A DNA stretch of 64,000 nt from contig NZ_LR134352.1 in the NCBI RefSeq assembly GCF_900637185.1, positions 1,922,001 through 1,986,000 of the forward strand, in the 5' to 3' direction. Source of the DNA: Nocardia asteroides. Lineage in GTDB: Bacteria; Actinomycetota; Actinomycetes; Mycobacteriales; Mycobacteriaceae. The notes under the pieces were generated by a model that was not told where the DNA came from, did no database searches, and saw nothing but the letters and a program-made list of their open reading frames with translations. The position numbers and the translations under genes were made by a program. Positions 10,731 to 24,783 of this stretch are shown one piece after another; position 1 is the stretch's first letter, and every line of letters starts with the position of its first letter.

Positions 10731-11981
10731 TTGGCCACCGACGGTGACGAGAACGAACGCGGCAGGCAGCGACCCGCCGCCGAATTCGGTCCTCCCGTAG
10801 GCGATTTCGGGCCGCCCGTCGACGACGCGGCCGCCGGTTTCGGTGCGCCGCTCGATGCGACGCCGCCGCCCGCCCCGCCGGGTTCGCTACCCGAGGTCGG
10901 CTGGCGGCCCGCCGGTCCGCCGTCGGCGGCGCCCGCGCCCAGTCCGTTCGGTGCGCCGGTCGCGGGTCAGCCGCCCGTCCCGCCACCGCCGGGTCCGCCC
11001 ACCATGCCGCCGCGTCCGCCGGTGTCCGGCCGGTCCGCACCCACCTCGGTCTTCGGTGACGCCGTGACCACGCCGCCGCCCGCCGAGGATCAGACCGTCC
11101 GGTTCACCGGCGGTCAGCCGCCGCGCCGGGAGGGCTCGCCGTTCGGCGATTCGGTGCCGGTGAACTCCGGCAGCGAGCGCACCGAGGTGATCCGGCGCGG
11201 CAAGCCCGCACCGCGCGCCGAAGCCCCGGCCGACGTGCCCGCCCCGCCCGCCCCGCCGACCGTCCGGATGCCCGCGCCCGAGACCGTGCGCGCCTCGATC
11301 GGTGAGGAACCCGACGACAAGGCCTGGTGGAACAGCCCCGACGAGGGCGGCGCCGTGCCGAAGCCGCCCACCGACGAGAGCCTGTCCTGGGCCGACGACC
11401 CGATCGCCCGCAGGCTCGCGCCCAAGACTCCCGTCGCGCCCGCGGGCGCGCCGAAGGAGCCGGACAAGCGCCTGCCCTGGATCATCGGCGGCGTCGCGGC
11501 CGCGGTCCTGCTGGTGGTGGCGCTGGTGCTGACGATCGCGCTGGTCAAGCGCGGTGGCGGGGACGATCGGACGGCGACGGCGCCGCCGACGCCCTCGGTC
11601 GTGTCGGCCACCGACTGCAAGCCGGTGGCTGAGCAGGCGGTCACCGTCGGCAACGGCCCCGGTGACACCACCACCGGCGCCAGGGCGATCCTGGGCTTCC
11701 AGTACGCCTTCTACGTGCAGCGTTCCGGGGTGAAGGTGCGCGACTACGTGGCGCCGGACGCGGAGAACATCTCCCCGGCCGACATCATCCAGAAGGCGAT
11801 CGACGACCAGATCCCGGTCGGCGCCACGCACTGCGTGAAGATGCGCGAGACCGCCACCGGCCGGTACGACGTCGAGCTGCGTCAGTGGCACCCGGACGGT
11901 TCGGCGATTGTCTACAAGCAGGAGATCGTCACCACCAACACCGATGGGAAGTGGCAGGTCAAGTCGATCACGGCACGATAA
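10731..11981 (+). CDS. Membrane-anchored protein with Pro-rich cytoplasmic region
   Basis: A 416-residue single-pass membrane protein. Residues 1-245 are rich in Pro, Ala and acidic residues (FGPPVGD, FGAPLD and similar units) and likely disordered. A transmembrane helix lies at about 248-272 (IIGGVAAAVLLVVALVL), followed by a positively charged KRGGG. The outer C-terminal domain of about 140 residues contains two Cys (DCK, THC) that could form a disulfide. The TTG start at 10731 follows a purine-rich GGGGAAAGG; an ATG 7 nt earlier is out of frame. I do not recognise the outer domain. Adjacent to a secreted Pro-rich protein, it may share an envelope role. Confidence 0.68.
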   Translation: MATDGDENERGRQRPAAEFGPPVGDFGPPVDDAAAGFGAPLDATPPPAPPGSLPEVGWRPAGPPSAAPAPSPFGAPVAGQPPVPPPPGPPTMPPRPPVSGRSAPTSVFGDAVTTPPPAEDQTVRFTGGQPPRREGSPFGDSVPVNSGSERTEVIRRGKPAPRAEAPADVPAPPAPPTVRMPAPETVRASIGEEPDDKAWWNSPDEGGAVPKPPTDESLSWADDPIARRLAPKTPVAPAGAPKEPDKRLPWIIGGVAAAVLLVVALVLTIALVKRGGGDDRTATAPPTPSVVSATDCKPVAEQAVTVGNGPGDTTTGARAILGFQYAFYVQRSGVKVRDYVAPDAENISPADIIQKAIDDQIPVGATHCVKMRETATGRYDVELRQWHPDGSAIVYKQEIVTTNTDGKWQVKSITAR

Positions 11982-11983
11982 GG

Positions 11984-12047
11984 GTCTCATTATCTGAGAC
12001 TGGAATTTCACATTCTGGCGGGACGTATGCAATCGTAGGATGATTGC
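11984..12047 (+). promoter_or_regulatory. Two inverted repeats upstream of the aminotransferase gene
   Basis: GTCTCA-5 nt-TGAGAC (11984-12000) and GCAATC-7 nt-GATTGC (12029-12047) lie in the 93-bp gap before the start at 12075. They look like operator half-sites. No regulator is assigned; the first also overlaps the 3' end region of the previous gene. Confidence 0.35.
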
Positions 12048-12074
12048 TTCCCTTGGCGTCCCCCGGAGGTTCCC

Positions 12075-13256
12075 ATGTCGCTGATCACGCCCGCCCTCGC
12101 GGGCAAGCTCGCCGGTCTGCAGAGCTCGGCGATCCGGGACCTGCTCAAGCTCACCGCGCGCGCCGAGGTGATCAGCCTCGCCGGCGGCCTGCCCGACGCG
12201 GCGCTCATGCCGCGCGAGCGGATCGCCGCCGCCTCGGCGACCGCGCTGGCGAGCTCCGGGGTGCTCCAGTACACCGAGTCGCCGGGGTGGCCCGCGCTGC
12301 GTGAGGTCGTCGCCGCCAGGGAGTCCGCGCGGATCGGCCGGACCGTGCCGGTGGACGAGGTGTTCGTCACGCACGGTTCGCAGCAGGCGCTGTCGTTGCT
12401 GGCCGAGGTGCTGCTCGATCCCGGTGCGCTGGTGATCGTGGAGGATCCCGCGTATGTCGGTGCGCTGCAAGTGTTCCGGGCCGCGGGCGCGCGAATCGTG
12501 GCCGTGCCGCTGGATCGCGACGGTCTGCGGCTGGACGTGCTGGAGGAGCTGCTGGCCGCCGGTGAGCGGCCTGCCGTCGTGCACACCGTGTCGAATTTTC
12601 ACAACCCGGGCGGCGTGACGCTCGTGCCCGAACGGCGCAGGCGGCTCGCGGAACTGGCCGAGGCGTACGGGTTCTGGGTCATCGAGGACGACCCGTACGG
12701 CGAGCTCTGGTTCGATCAGCCCGCCCCGGCGCCCGTCGCGGCCTACTCCGCCCAGGTGATCCGGCTCTCCAGTGTCTCCAAGATCCTGGCCCCGGCCCTG
12801 CGGGTGGGCTGGATGGTCGCGCCCGACCGGGTCTGTCGCGCGGTCGAACTGCTCAAGCAGGGCGCCGATCTGTGCGGTTCCGCGCTCACCCACCAGATCG
12901 CCACCGAACTGCTCACCGACACGGACTGGCTTGCCGCCCATGTGGATTCGGTTCGCGCCGCCTACGGTGCCAGGGCCCGCGCCCTGGTCGGCGCCGTCCG
13001 CGCCACCTTCGGCGACCGCGTCCACTGCACCGACGCCACCGGCGGCATGTTCGTCTGGGCCGACTTCACCGACGGCACCGACACCACCACCCTGCTCCCC
13101 GCGGCCCTGGAAGCCGGCGTCGCCTACGTCCCCGGCGCCGCCTTCGCCGTCTCCGACGCCTACCGCAACTCCCTGCGCCTGTGCTTCACCACCTCCGACG
13201 AACCCACCCTCACCGAAGCCGTCACCCGCCTGGCAAGGGCGGCAGCCCTCGGCTGA
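12075..13256 (+). CDS. PLP-dependent aminotransferase, class I/II
   Basis: A 393-residue fold-type I aminotransferase of the group that includes 2-aminoadipate and aromatic aminotransferases. It has ISLAGGLPD near the N-terminus, YTESPGWPALREVVA (substrate loop), NFHNPGGVTL, EDDPYGELWF (PLP-ring Asp/Tyr region) and SSVSKILAPALRVGW with the Schiff-base Lys. It resembles the catalytic half of MocR regulators but has no N-terminal winged helix, so it is a stand-alone enzyme. The start CCCCGGAGGTTCCCATG carries a good GGAGG. Its 3' end converges on glpK with only 9 bp between them. The amino donor is not determinable from sequence. Confidence 0.88.
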   Translation: MSLITPALAGKLAGLQSSAIRDLLKLTARAEVISLAGGLPDAALMPRERIAAASATALASSGVLQYTESPGWPALREVVAARESARIGRTVPVDEVFVTHGSQQALSLLAEVLLDPGALVIVEDPAYVGALQVFRAAGARIVAVPLDRDGLRLDVLEELLAAGERPAVVHTVSNFHNPGGVTLVPERRRRLAELAEAYGFWVIEDDPYGELWFDQPAPAPVAAYSAQVIRLSSVSKILAPALRVGWMVAPDRVCRAVELLKQGADLCGSALTHQIATELLTDTDWLAAHVDSVRAAYGARARALVGAVRATFGDRVHCTDATGGMFVWADFTDGTDTTTLLPAALEAGVAYVPGAAFAVSDAYRNSLRLCFTTSDEPTLTEAVTRLARAAALG

Positions 13257-13265
13257 GGTAGCGCG

Positions 13266-14762
13266 TCAGGCCCAGTTGTAGGTGCGTTCGACGGCCTTGT
13301 TCCATTCGGCGTAGCGGAGGGTGCGTTCGTCGTCGGGCATGGTGGGGGTCCAGGTGTGGTCGGCGGTCCAGTTGGCGCGGAGGTCGTCGAGGCCGGACCA
13401 GTAGCCGACGGCCAGGCCCGCCGCGTAGGCGGCGCCGAGGGCGGTGGTCTCGCGGACGACCGGGCGGACAACGGGGACGTCGAGGATGTCGGACTGGAAC
13501 TGCATGAGCAGGTCGTTGCCGGTCATGCCGCCGTCGACCTTGAGGGTGGTCAGTTCCAGGTCGAGCTGCTGGGCGGCCGCGTCGGCGCGCATGGCGTCGA
13601 CCACCTCGCGGGTCTGGAAGGCGGTGGATTCCAGTGCGGCCCTGGCCAGGTGGGCCTTGGTGACGAAGCGGGTCAGGCCCGCGATGACGCCGCGCGCGTC
13701 GGGCCGCCAGCGCGGCGCGAACAGGCCGGAGAAGGCGGGCACGAAGTACGCGCCGCCGTTGTCCTCGACGCTGCGGGCCAGCGGCTCCACCTCCTCGGCC
13801 GAGGAGATGATGCCGAGATTGTCGCGCAGCCACTGCACCAGCGAGCCGGTGACGGCGATCGACCCTTCCAGCGCGTAGACCGCGGGCTGATCACCCAGCT
13901 GGTAGCAGGCGGTGGTGAGCAGCCCGTGCTTGCTGATCACCGGCGTCGTGCCGGTGTTGAGAAGCATGAAATTGCCGGTGCCATAGGTGTTCTTGGCCTC
14001 GCCCGGCGACAGGCAAGCCTGCCCGAAGGTGGCGGCCTGCTGGTCGCCGAGGATGCCGGCCACCGGCGCGCCCGCGAACGGGCCCGAGGTGATCTCCGCG
14101 TACACCTCCGAGGAGCTGCGGATGCGCGGCAGCAGCGACACCGGAATGCCGAACTCCGCGCAGATCTGCGAATCCCATTGCAGCGTGCGCAGATCCATCA
14201 GCATCGTGCGCGACGCATTGGTGACGTCGGTGAGGTGCTCGCCGGTGAGCTTCCACAGCACCCAGCTGTCCATGGTGCCGAAACACAGGTCGCCCGCCTC
14301 GGCACGGGCGCGCACCCCCTCGACATTGTCGAGGATCCAGCGCAGCTTCGGCCCGGCGAAGTAGGTCGACAGCGGCAGCCCGGTGCGCTCGGCATAGCGC
14401 TGCGGACCGGCCTCGCCCGCCAGTTCGGCGCACAGCCGGTCGGTGCGGGTGTCCTGCCAGACGATGGCGTTGTACACCGGCTGCCCGGTGTGCCGATCCC
14501 AGACGACGGTGGTCTCGCGTTGGTTGGTGATGCCGATGGCGGCGAGCTCGCCCGCCGAGCAGCCGCTGTTGCCCAGCGCCGCGCCGAGCACCCACTCGGT
14601 ATTGCGCCAGACCTCCGCCGGATCGTGCTCGACCCAGCCCGGTTTCGGGAAGATCTGGCGGTGCTCCCGCTGCGCGGTCCCGACGATCCGGCCCTGCCGG
14701 TCGAAGACGATGCACCGACTCGAAGTCGTGCCCTGGTCGATGGCGGCCACATAGCGACGCAT
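13266..14762 (-). CDS. glpK: Glycerol kinase
   Basis: Phosphorylates glycerol to sn-glycerol-3-phosphate with ATP. The 498 residues include [12 protein letters not shown] near the N-terminus (ATP phosphate loop), the Trp/Arg glycerol-contact region [21 protein letters not shown], and [14 protein letters not shown] near the C-terminus, so the FGGY fold is complete. It is divergent from glpD, with 163 bp between them, so the two glycerol-catabolic genes probably share a control region. Their pairing allows conversion of glycerol to dihydroxyacetone phosphate. Confidence 0.96.
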   Translation of the reverse strand: MRRYVAAIDQGTTSSRCIVFDRQGRIVGTAQREHRQIFPKPGWVEHDPAEVWRNTEWVLGAALGNSGCSAGELAAIGITNQRETTVVWDRHTGQPVYNAIVWQDTRTDRLCAELAGEAGPQRYAERTGLPLSTYFAGPKLRWILDNVEGVRARAEAGDLCFGTMDSWVLWKLTGEHLTDVTNASRTMLMDLRTLQWDSQICAEFGIPVSLLPRIRSSSEVYAEITSGPFAGAPVAGILGDQQAATFGQACLSPGEAKNTYGTGNFMLLNTGTTPVISKHGLLTTACYQLGDQPAVYALEGSIAVTGSLVQWLRDNLGIISSAEEVEPLARSVEDNGGAYFVPAFSGLFAPRWRPDARGVIAGLTRFVTKAHLARAALESTAFQTREVVDAMRADAAAQQLDLELTTLKVDGGMTGNDLLMQFQSDILDVPVVRPVVRETTALGAAYAAGLAVGYWSGLDDLRANWTADHTWTPTMPDDERTLRYAEWNKAVERTYNWA

Positions 14763-14925
14763 TGGTGCAGGCTACCGAAAGCCGGGAGGCGCGCCCCGCC
14801 GAATACCGCACGCGAGGCGTGGGGGCACTACGTTGGGGAGGTACGCAGCGGCGCCGGAACCGCCACCGGTGCCGACCCACTGTCGGTGAGGACCGGCCTC
14901 CGTGGTCGGCGGCGAGGAGTCGAGC
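14763..14925. promoter_or_regulatory. Divergent glpK/glpD control region
   Basis: The 163-bp gap between the two divergent glycerol genes must hold both promoters. I see a ribosome binding site for glpD (GAGGAG, 14914-14919, 6 nt before ATG 14926) but no convincing operator palindrome. Confidence 0.4.
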
Positions 14926-16707
14926 ATGTCGCAGACACCCGAATCTCCGTTCCTGCACCCCGGCGAGCTGGTCGCGGGCAATCGGCTCGGTCCCGGCCGG
15001 CTCGGGCCCGACCAGCGGCGCACCGCCTGGGAGCGGCTCGGCAAGGACCAGTTCGACGTACTGGTCGTCGGCGGTGGCGTGGTGGGAGCGGGGATCGCGC
15101 TCGACGCGGCCACCCGGGGTCTGTCGGTGGCGCTGGTCGAGGCCCGCGATCTGGCCTCCGGCACGTCGAGCCGGTCGTCGAAGATGTTCCACGGCGGGCT
15201 GCGCTATCTCGAACAACTCGAGTTCGGCCTGGTCCGGGAGGCGCTGCGGGAACGCGAGCTGGCGCTGTCGACGCTGGCGCCGCACCTGGTGAAGCCGCTG
15301 CGCTTCCTGTACCCGCTGACCCATCGGGTGTGGGAGCGGCCGTACGTGGCGGCCGGGCTGACCCTCTACGACACCATGGGCGGCGCGAAATCCGTTCCGG
15401 GACAGCATCATCTGACCCGCCACGGGGCGATGCGGCTAGCGCCCGGTCTACGCCGGGATTCGCTGATCGGCGGTGTCACCTATTACGACACCGTCGTCGA
15501 CGACGCCCGCCACACCATGACGGTGGCCCGCACCGCCGCCCACTACGGCGCGGTCATCCGCACCTCCACCCAGGTCGTCGGCTTCCTGCGCGAGGCCGAC
15601 CGGGTGGTGGGGGTGAAACTGCGCGACACCGAGGACGGCCGTACCGCCGAGGCGCGGGCGAACGTGGTGATCAACGCGACCGGGGTGTGGACCGACGAGG
15701 TGCAGGGCCTGTCGCGGCAGCGCGGCCGGTTCCACGTGCGCGCGTCCAAGGGTGTGCACATCGTGGTGCCGCGCGACCGCATCGTGAGCGACGCGGCGAT
15801 CATCCTGCGCACCGCCACCTCGGTGCTGTTCGTCATCCCGTGGGGCGCGCACTGGATCATCGGCACCACCGACACCGACTGGAACCTCGACCTGGCCCAT
15901 CCCGCCGCCACCAAGGCCGATATCGACTATCTGCTCGACCGGGTGAACGACGTGCTGGTCACCCCGCTGACCCACGCCGACATCGACGGCGTCTACGCGG
16001 GCCTGCGCCCGCTGCTGGCCGGGGAGAGCGACGAGACCTCCAAGCTGTCCCGCGAGCACGCGGTGGCCAGGGTGGCGCCGGGCCTGGTGAGCATCGCGGG
16101 CGGCAAGTACACCACCTACCGGGTGATGGCCGCGGACGCGATGGACGAAGCGGCACAGGATATTCCGGCCCGGGTGTCGCCGTCGATCACCGAGAAGGTG
16201 GCCCTGCTCGGCGCCGACGGCTACTTCGCGCTGGTGAACCAGACCGTGCAGCTGGCCGAACACCACGGTGTGCACCCGTACCGGATGACCCACCTGCTCG
16301 ACCGCTACGGCTCGGTGGTCGACGAGGTGCTGTCGCTGGCGCTGGGCAAACCCGAACTGCTGCAACCGATCACCGACGCGCCCGCCTATCTGCAGGTGGA
16401 GGCGGTGTACGCGGCGGCGGTGGAAGGCGCGCTGCACCTGGACGACATCCTGGCCCGGCGCACCCGCATCTCGATCGAATACCCCGATCGCGGCGCGCAC
16501 TGCGCCGAACAGGTCGCCCATCTCGTCGCGCCGGTGCTCGGCTGGGACGCCGACGAGATCGACCGGGAGGTCACCACCTATCAGGCGCGGGTGCGCGCCG
16601 AGATCGAGTCGCAGACCCAGCCCGACGACATCTCGGCCGACGCGCTGCGGGCCGCGGCGCCGGAACCGCGCCCGCAGCTGCTGGAACCGGTGCCGCAGGA
16701 CCGCTGA
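14926..16707 (+). CDS. glpD: FAD-dependent glycerol-3-phosphate dehydrogenase
   Basis: Oxidises sn-glycerol-3-phosphate to dihydroxyacetone phosphate at the membrane, passing electrons to quinone. The 593-residue protein has an N-terminal FAD-binding motif VVGGGVVGAGIALDA, the characteristic GTSSRSSKMFHGGLRYL stretch, and IIGTTDTDW with GLRPLL in the substrate domain. A C-terminal alpha-helical domain is present. The ATG at 14926 is chosen over an upstream start because GAGGAG precedes it at 6 nt. It corresponds by position and family to mycobacterial glpD2 (Rv3302c). Confidence 0.94.
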   Translation: MSQTPESPFLHPGELVAGNRLGPGRLGPDQRRTAWERLGKDQFDVLVVGGGVVGAGIALDAATRGLSVALVEARDLASGTSSRSSKMFHGGLRYLEQLEFGLVREALRERELALSTLAPHLVKPLRFLYPLTHRVWERPYVAAGLTLYDTMGGAKSVPGQHHLTRHGAMRLAPGLRRDSLIGGVTYYDTVVDDARHTMTVARTAAHYGAVIRTSTQVVGFLREADRVVGVKLRDTEDGRTAEARANVVINATGVWTDEVQGLSRQRGRFHVRASKGVHIVVPRDRIVSDAAIILRTATSVLFVIPWGAHWIIGTTDTDWNLDLAHPAATKADIDYLLDRVNDVLVTPLTHADIDGVYAGLRPLLAGESDETSKLSREHAVARVAPGLVSIAGGKYTTYRVMAADAMDEAAQDIPARVSPSITEKVALLGADGYFALVNQTVQLAEHHGVHPYRMTHLLDRYGSVVDEVLSLALGKPELLQPITDAPAYLQVEAVYAAAVEGALHLDDILARRTRISIEYPDRGAHCAEQVAHLVAPVLGWDADEIDREVTTYQARVRAEIESQTQPDDISADALRAAAPEPRPQLLEPVPQDR

Positions 16708-16708
16708 G

Positions 16709-17542
16709 TCAGACCGTCGTGCCCTGCAGTGCGCGCAGTTCCACGGCACTGTGCGCACTGAACACCTCGACCTCGGCGCCGTGGCCGCGCAGCAGCTCGC
16801 GCAGCCGCTCCTGGTTGTCGATCCGGGCCGGGCCGACGGTCTGCACGAGCCGTTCGAACAGGGCGGCGCCGGGCGGCTGGTGCGGGTGCTCCAGGTCGAG
16901 CTGGCCGGGGTGGAAGTAGGCGTCACCCACCGCGAACTTCCAGCCCGCGCCAGTGTCGATCGCGATTCCGGCGTGGCCCCGGGTGTGCCCGGCCAGCGGA
17001 ACGAGCAACAGTTCCGGTGGGAGACCGCGCAATTGGCGCACCGCGTCGAATCCGAACCATGGCTCGCCGAATTCGTCGTAGCTCTCCCAGCGCGGCCCGT
17101 GCGCGAATTGCGCCGCGCGGTAACGGAACTTCTCGCGCAGCCCGAAATCGCCGTCGAGGGCGCGCAGTTCCTCGCCGTAGACGTGCACGGTGGCGCGCGG
17201 GAAATCGGCGAGGCCGCCGGCGTGGTCGAGATCCAGGTGGGTGAGGACGATGTCGGTGACGTCGTCGCGGCGGTAGCCCAGCGCCTCGATCCGGGGGGCG
17301 ATGGTGTGCGCCAGGTCGAGCACGGGCCGGGTCATCCGGATGAAGCGGCGGCCGAGCCAGACCTCGGGCTGCCTGACGGCGCCCTCACCGATCCCGGTCT
17401 CGATCAGGACGAGGCGGTCGTCGAGTTCGATCAGCACACAGTGGCAGACCATTTCGGCACGGCGGGTGATGCCGCCGATGCCGTCCATGAGACGGCCGCC
17501 GAAGGGGCGCATGGTGCCGCCGTCGAGGTGGTGGATACGCAT
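16709..17542 (-). CDS. MBL-fold metallohydrolase, lactonase-like
   Basis: A 277-residue metallo-beta-lactamase-fold enzyme. The zinc motif THLDLDHAGG is intact (H-x-D-x-D-H), with downstream ligands in PLAGHTRGHAG and VGDAYFHP. The order and spacing, including the Tyr/Asp-rich region, resemble AttM/AiiA-type N-acyl-homoserine lactonases, but many MBL hydrolases share this outline. Its ATG overlaps the stop of the TetR gene by one base (TGATG), so the regulator and hydrolase are cotranscribed and translationally coupled. The TetR protein likely senses the substrate or product of this enzyme; this is inference. Confidence 0.82.
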   Translation of the reverse strand: MRIHHLDGGTMRPFGGRLMDGIGGITRRAEMVCHCVLIELDDRLVLIETGIGEGAVRQPEVWLGRRFIRMTRPVLDLAHTIAPRIEALGYRRDDVTDIVLTHLDLDHAGGLADFPRATVHVYGEELRALDGDFGLREKFRYRAAQFAHGPRWESYDEFGEPWFGFDAVRQLRGLPPELLLVPLAGHTRGHAGIAIDTGAGWKFAVGDAYFHPGQLDLEHPHQPPGAALFERLVQTVGPARIDNQERLRELLRGHGAEVEVFSAHSAVELRALQGTTV

Positions 17543-18102
17543 CAGGACAACTCCTGTTCGAGGGTGGCGCGCAGATGGTCGGCGACCGTGCGCAAGGGGG
17601 TGAGGTCGCGGTGGGTGCGAGCGAGCAGCAGCCCGCCCTCGAGCATGGCCAGGGCGACGGTGGCGAGCTGGTCGGCGCGGTCGTCGGCGATGCCCTTGGC
17701 GCGCAGGAACTCCGCGATGGCGTCGTGCCAGGAGTCGAAGCCGGTGACGCAGGCGGCGCGGATCGGTTCACTGTCGCCCGCGTCGAGCGCGATGGTGGCC
17801 AGGGGGCAGCCGCGCTGGAAATCGGAGTCGGTGAGCATCGCCGAAAGCGCGGCGAACACGCCGTCGATGTCGCCCGCCGTGAGCGCGGCCGTGAGCAGCG
17901 CGCGCAACGCCTCGGCCGACTGGACGACGGCCTCGGCGGCGAGTTGTTCCTTGCCGCCGGGGAAGTGGAAGTAGAACGAGCCCTTGGGCGCGCCGCCCGC
18001 GCTGACCAGTTGGTTGACGCCGGTGGCGTGATAGCCCTGGGTGTGGAACAGGTCGGCGGCCGCGTCGAGGAACCGCTGCCGGGAGTCCGTGCGTGGGGTC
18101 AC
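17542..18102 (-). CDS. TetR family transcriptional regulator
   Basis: A 186-residue regulator with a canonical N-terminal HTH (FLDAAADLFHTQGYHATGVNQL, then GSFYFHFPGGKEQL) and a variable ligand-binding C-terminal domain. The PKGSFYFHFPGGK recognition helix region resembles LmrA/YxaF-type TetR members. It is the first gene of a two-gene operon with the downstream MBL hydrolase, overlapping it by one base. It is expected to repress its own operon and be released by a small ligand. Confidence 0.87.
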   Translation of the reverse strand: MTPRTDSRQRFLDAAADLFHTQGYHATGVNQLVSAGGAPKGSFYFHFPGGKEQLAAEAVVQSAEALRALLTAALTAGDIDGVFAALSAMLTDSDFQRGCPLATIALDAGDSEPIRAACVTGFDSWHDAIAEFLRAKGIADDRADQLATVALAMLEGGLLLARTHRDLTPLRTVADHLRATLEQELS

Positions 18103-18134
18103 GAACTCAGCGTAGCTCGAGTATGACGACCGGT

Positions 18135-18914
18135 CTAGTTATTCGGTGCGGGTTGGCATCGGGGACAGAAGTAGATGCCGCGTTCGCGCTGGGTGACCCG
18201 ATCGGCGGGGTCGTCCTCGCCGAGCAGGCGCGAGACGATCGCCGTACCGCAGCGCTGACAGGGCTGCCGGGTCCGGCCGTACACCAGCGCACGCCACGGC
18301 GGCTGATGCGCGGCCTTGCCGAGGACCCGGTGGGATTCGTCGACCAGGGCAGGCAGATCGGTGATCTCGCCGACCGGCGTGGCCGGGTGGACCCGGCGCA
18401 GGAAACAGATCTCGCTGCGGTAGATGTTGCCGATGCCCGCCAGGTTGCGCTGGTCGAGCAGGGCGGGGCCGATGGCCCGGCGTGGATACTGCCGGAGCCT
18501 GCGCAATGCCTCGGCGGCGTCCCAGTTCGGGCCGAGCAGGTCGGGGCCGAGATGGTCGATGACGGTGTGCTCCTCGGCGCGCGGCAGCACCTGGACCTTG
18601 CCCAGGGAGAATCCGACGGCTTCCACCTCGTCGTTGGCCAGCACCAGCCGGGCGGTGACCCGCGGCTTCGTCCAGCGCTGACCGCAGTGATAGACCCGCC
18701 ACACGCCTTCCATCTTGAGATGGGTGTGGATGCTCACCCGGTCGGTGCGGATGAACAGGTGCTTGCCGTAGCTGCCGACCTCGGTGACCAGCTCGCCGAC
18801 CAGATCGACCGTGGCGAAGCGGGGCACCCGGAAGTCGCTGCGGGTCAGCGTCTTGCCGACCAGCGCGGTGCGCAGCCGTTCGGCCGCGCGGAAGACGGTG
18901 TCGCCCTCGGGCAT
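18135..18914 (-). CDS. nei2: Endonuclease VIII-type DNA glycosylase
   Basis: Base-excision repair glycosylase/AP lyase of the Fpg/Nei family, 259 residues. MPEGDTVFRAAE gives the catalytic Pro2 and Glu3 after Met removal. YGKHLFIR carries the conserved Lys, and the helix-two-turn-helix Asn lies in NLAGIGNIYRSE. The C-terminal zinc finger has two CxxC pairs (CQRC and CPRC). It lies 4 bp downstream of lhr in the same direction, the same arrangement as Rv3297/Rv3296 in M. tuberculosis. That supports joint expression of the glycosylase and the Lhr helicase. Confidence 0.92.
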   Translation of the reverse strand: MPEGDTVFRAAERLRTALVGKTLTRSDFRVPRFATVDLVGELVTEVGSYGKHLFIRTDRVSIHTHLKMEGVWRVYHCGQRWTKPRVTARLVLANDEVEAVGFSLGKVQVLPRAEEHTVIDHLGPDLLGPNWDAAEALRRLRQYPRRAIGPALLDQRNLAGIGNIYRSEICFLRRVHPATPVGEITDLPALVDESHRVLGKAAHQPPWRALVYGRTRQPCQRCGTAIVSRLLGEDDPADRVTQRERGIYFCPRCQPAPNN

Positions 18915-18918
18915 CCGG

Positions 18919-23961
<5,043 letters not shown>

Positions 23962-24063
23962 GCCCTTCAGTGTGCACCGGCCCTCCGACAAGGACGGTGC
24001 GCGACGCCGCTGGTCGCCGGGGTGGTGACGGCGCGATTGTGACCGGCGCTACTCTGGGCACTC

Positions 24064-24612
24064 GTGCAAACGGTGCTCAGAGTCGACCTCGTCGGCCATG
24101 GCTTGACGGAGGCGGTACGTAAGGCGCGGTTCCCGGTCGACGAGGCGTTGGACGAGTCGGGCCTGCCCGCGGTGCGGGCATGCTCGACGCTGCTCGACGC
24201 GCAGGTATTGACCGGGCCGGAACGCCGGGCCAGGGAGACCGCCGACACACTCGGACTGGTCGGCGAGCGCGATGCCCGGCTACGCGACCTCGACGCGGGC
24301 GCATGGCGGGGCACCGAAATGAGCGGCCTGGCCCAGGATCAGCTCCTGGCCTGGCTCACCGATCCCGAATTCCGGGGGCACGGTGGCGAATCGGTGACCG
24401 ACCTGGTGGCCCGGGTGCGGTTCTGGCTGGCCGAGATCGCCTCGGCGGGCCGCGACACGGTGGCCGTGACGCATCCGGCGGTGATCCGCGCGGTGCTGCT
24501 GGTGGTGCTCGACGCGCCGCCGAAGTCGTTCTGGCGCATCGATGTTCCCCCGGCGAGTGTCACCCGGCTGCACTATCGCGGGAACTGGACGCTGCGCCTC
24601 GGGCGACCCTAG
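24064..24612 (+). CDS. Histidine-phosphatase-like protein lacking the RHG arginine
   Basis: A 182-residue protein of histidine phosphatase (phosphoglycerate mutase-like) build. The N-terminal strand leads to VGHG at 10-13, where the family has RHG: the nucleophile-like His12 is kept, but the preceding Arg is Gly11. Later features fit the fold: GPERRARETADTL (second Arg), GAWRGTEMSGL, HGGESVTDLVARVR, and VAVTHPAVIR with His137. The first phosphate-binding Arg is thus missing, so activity may be changed or lost. The GTG start at 24064 is the only one that keeps the first strand. It is divergent from lhr and ends just before a bidirectional terminator. Confidence 0.75.
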   Translation: MQTVLRVDLVGHGLTEAVRKARFPVDEALDESGLPAVRACSTLLDAQVLTGPERRARETADTLGLVGERDARLRDLDAGAWRGTEMSGLAQDQLLAWLTDPEFRGHGGESVTDLVARVRFWLAEIASAGRDTVAVTHPAVIRAVLLVVLDAPPKSFWRIDVPPASVTRLHYRGNWTLRLGRP

Positions 24613-24620
24613 GAACGACG

Positions 24621-24650
24621 AAAGCCCCGGAGTCGAAACTCCGGGGCTTT
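24621..24650. terminator. Bidirectional rho-independent terminator
   Basis: AAAGCCCCGGAG and CTCCGGGGCTTT form a perfect 12-bp stem with a 6-nt loop. The A-start/T-end layout works in both directions, ending the phosphatase-like gene (+) and the initiator tRNA transcript (-). Confidence 0.8.
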
Positions 24651-24657
24651 CGCCTAG

Positions 24658-24731
24658 TAGCGGGAACAGGATTTGAACCTGCGACCTCTGGGTTATGAGC
24701 CCAGCGAGCTACCGAGCTGCTCCATCCCGCG
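24658..24731 (-). tRNA. Initiator tRNA-fMet (anticodon CAT)
   Basis: Read on the minus strand, the sequence begins CGCGGGATGGAGCAGC and folds as a full cloverleaf with anticodon loop CTCATAA. The anticodon stem ends in three G:C pairs (GGG/CCC) and position 1:72 is unpaired (C against U), both hallmarks of an initiator tRNA. The T-arm reads GTTCAAATC. The 3' CCA is not encoded (CTA follows the discriminator A), so it must be added after transcription. Confidence 0.95.
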
Positions 24732-24783
24732 TCGTAAATACCACTGTACACGGCGCGGTGCGAATGACGAAATCGGTTTCCGA

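Noticed and set aside
13356..16919. 1187-codon open frame crossing glpK, glpD and the MBL gene
   Set aside because: It is antisense to glpK and out of frame in glpD; all three true genes have clear motifs, and the long frame has none.
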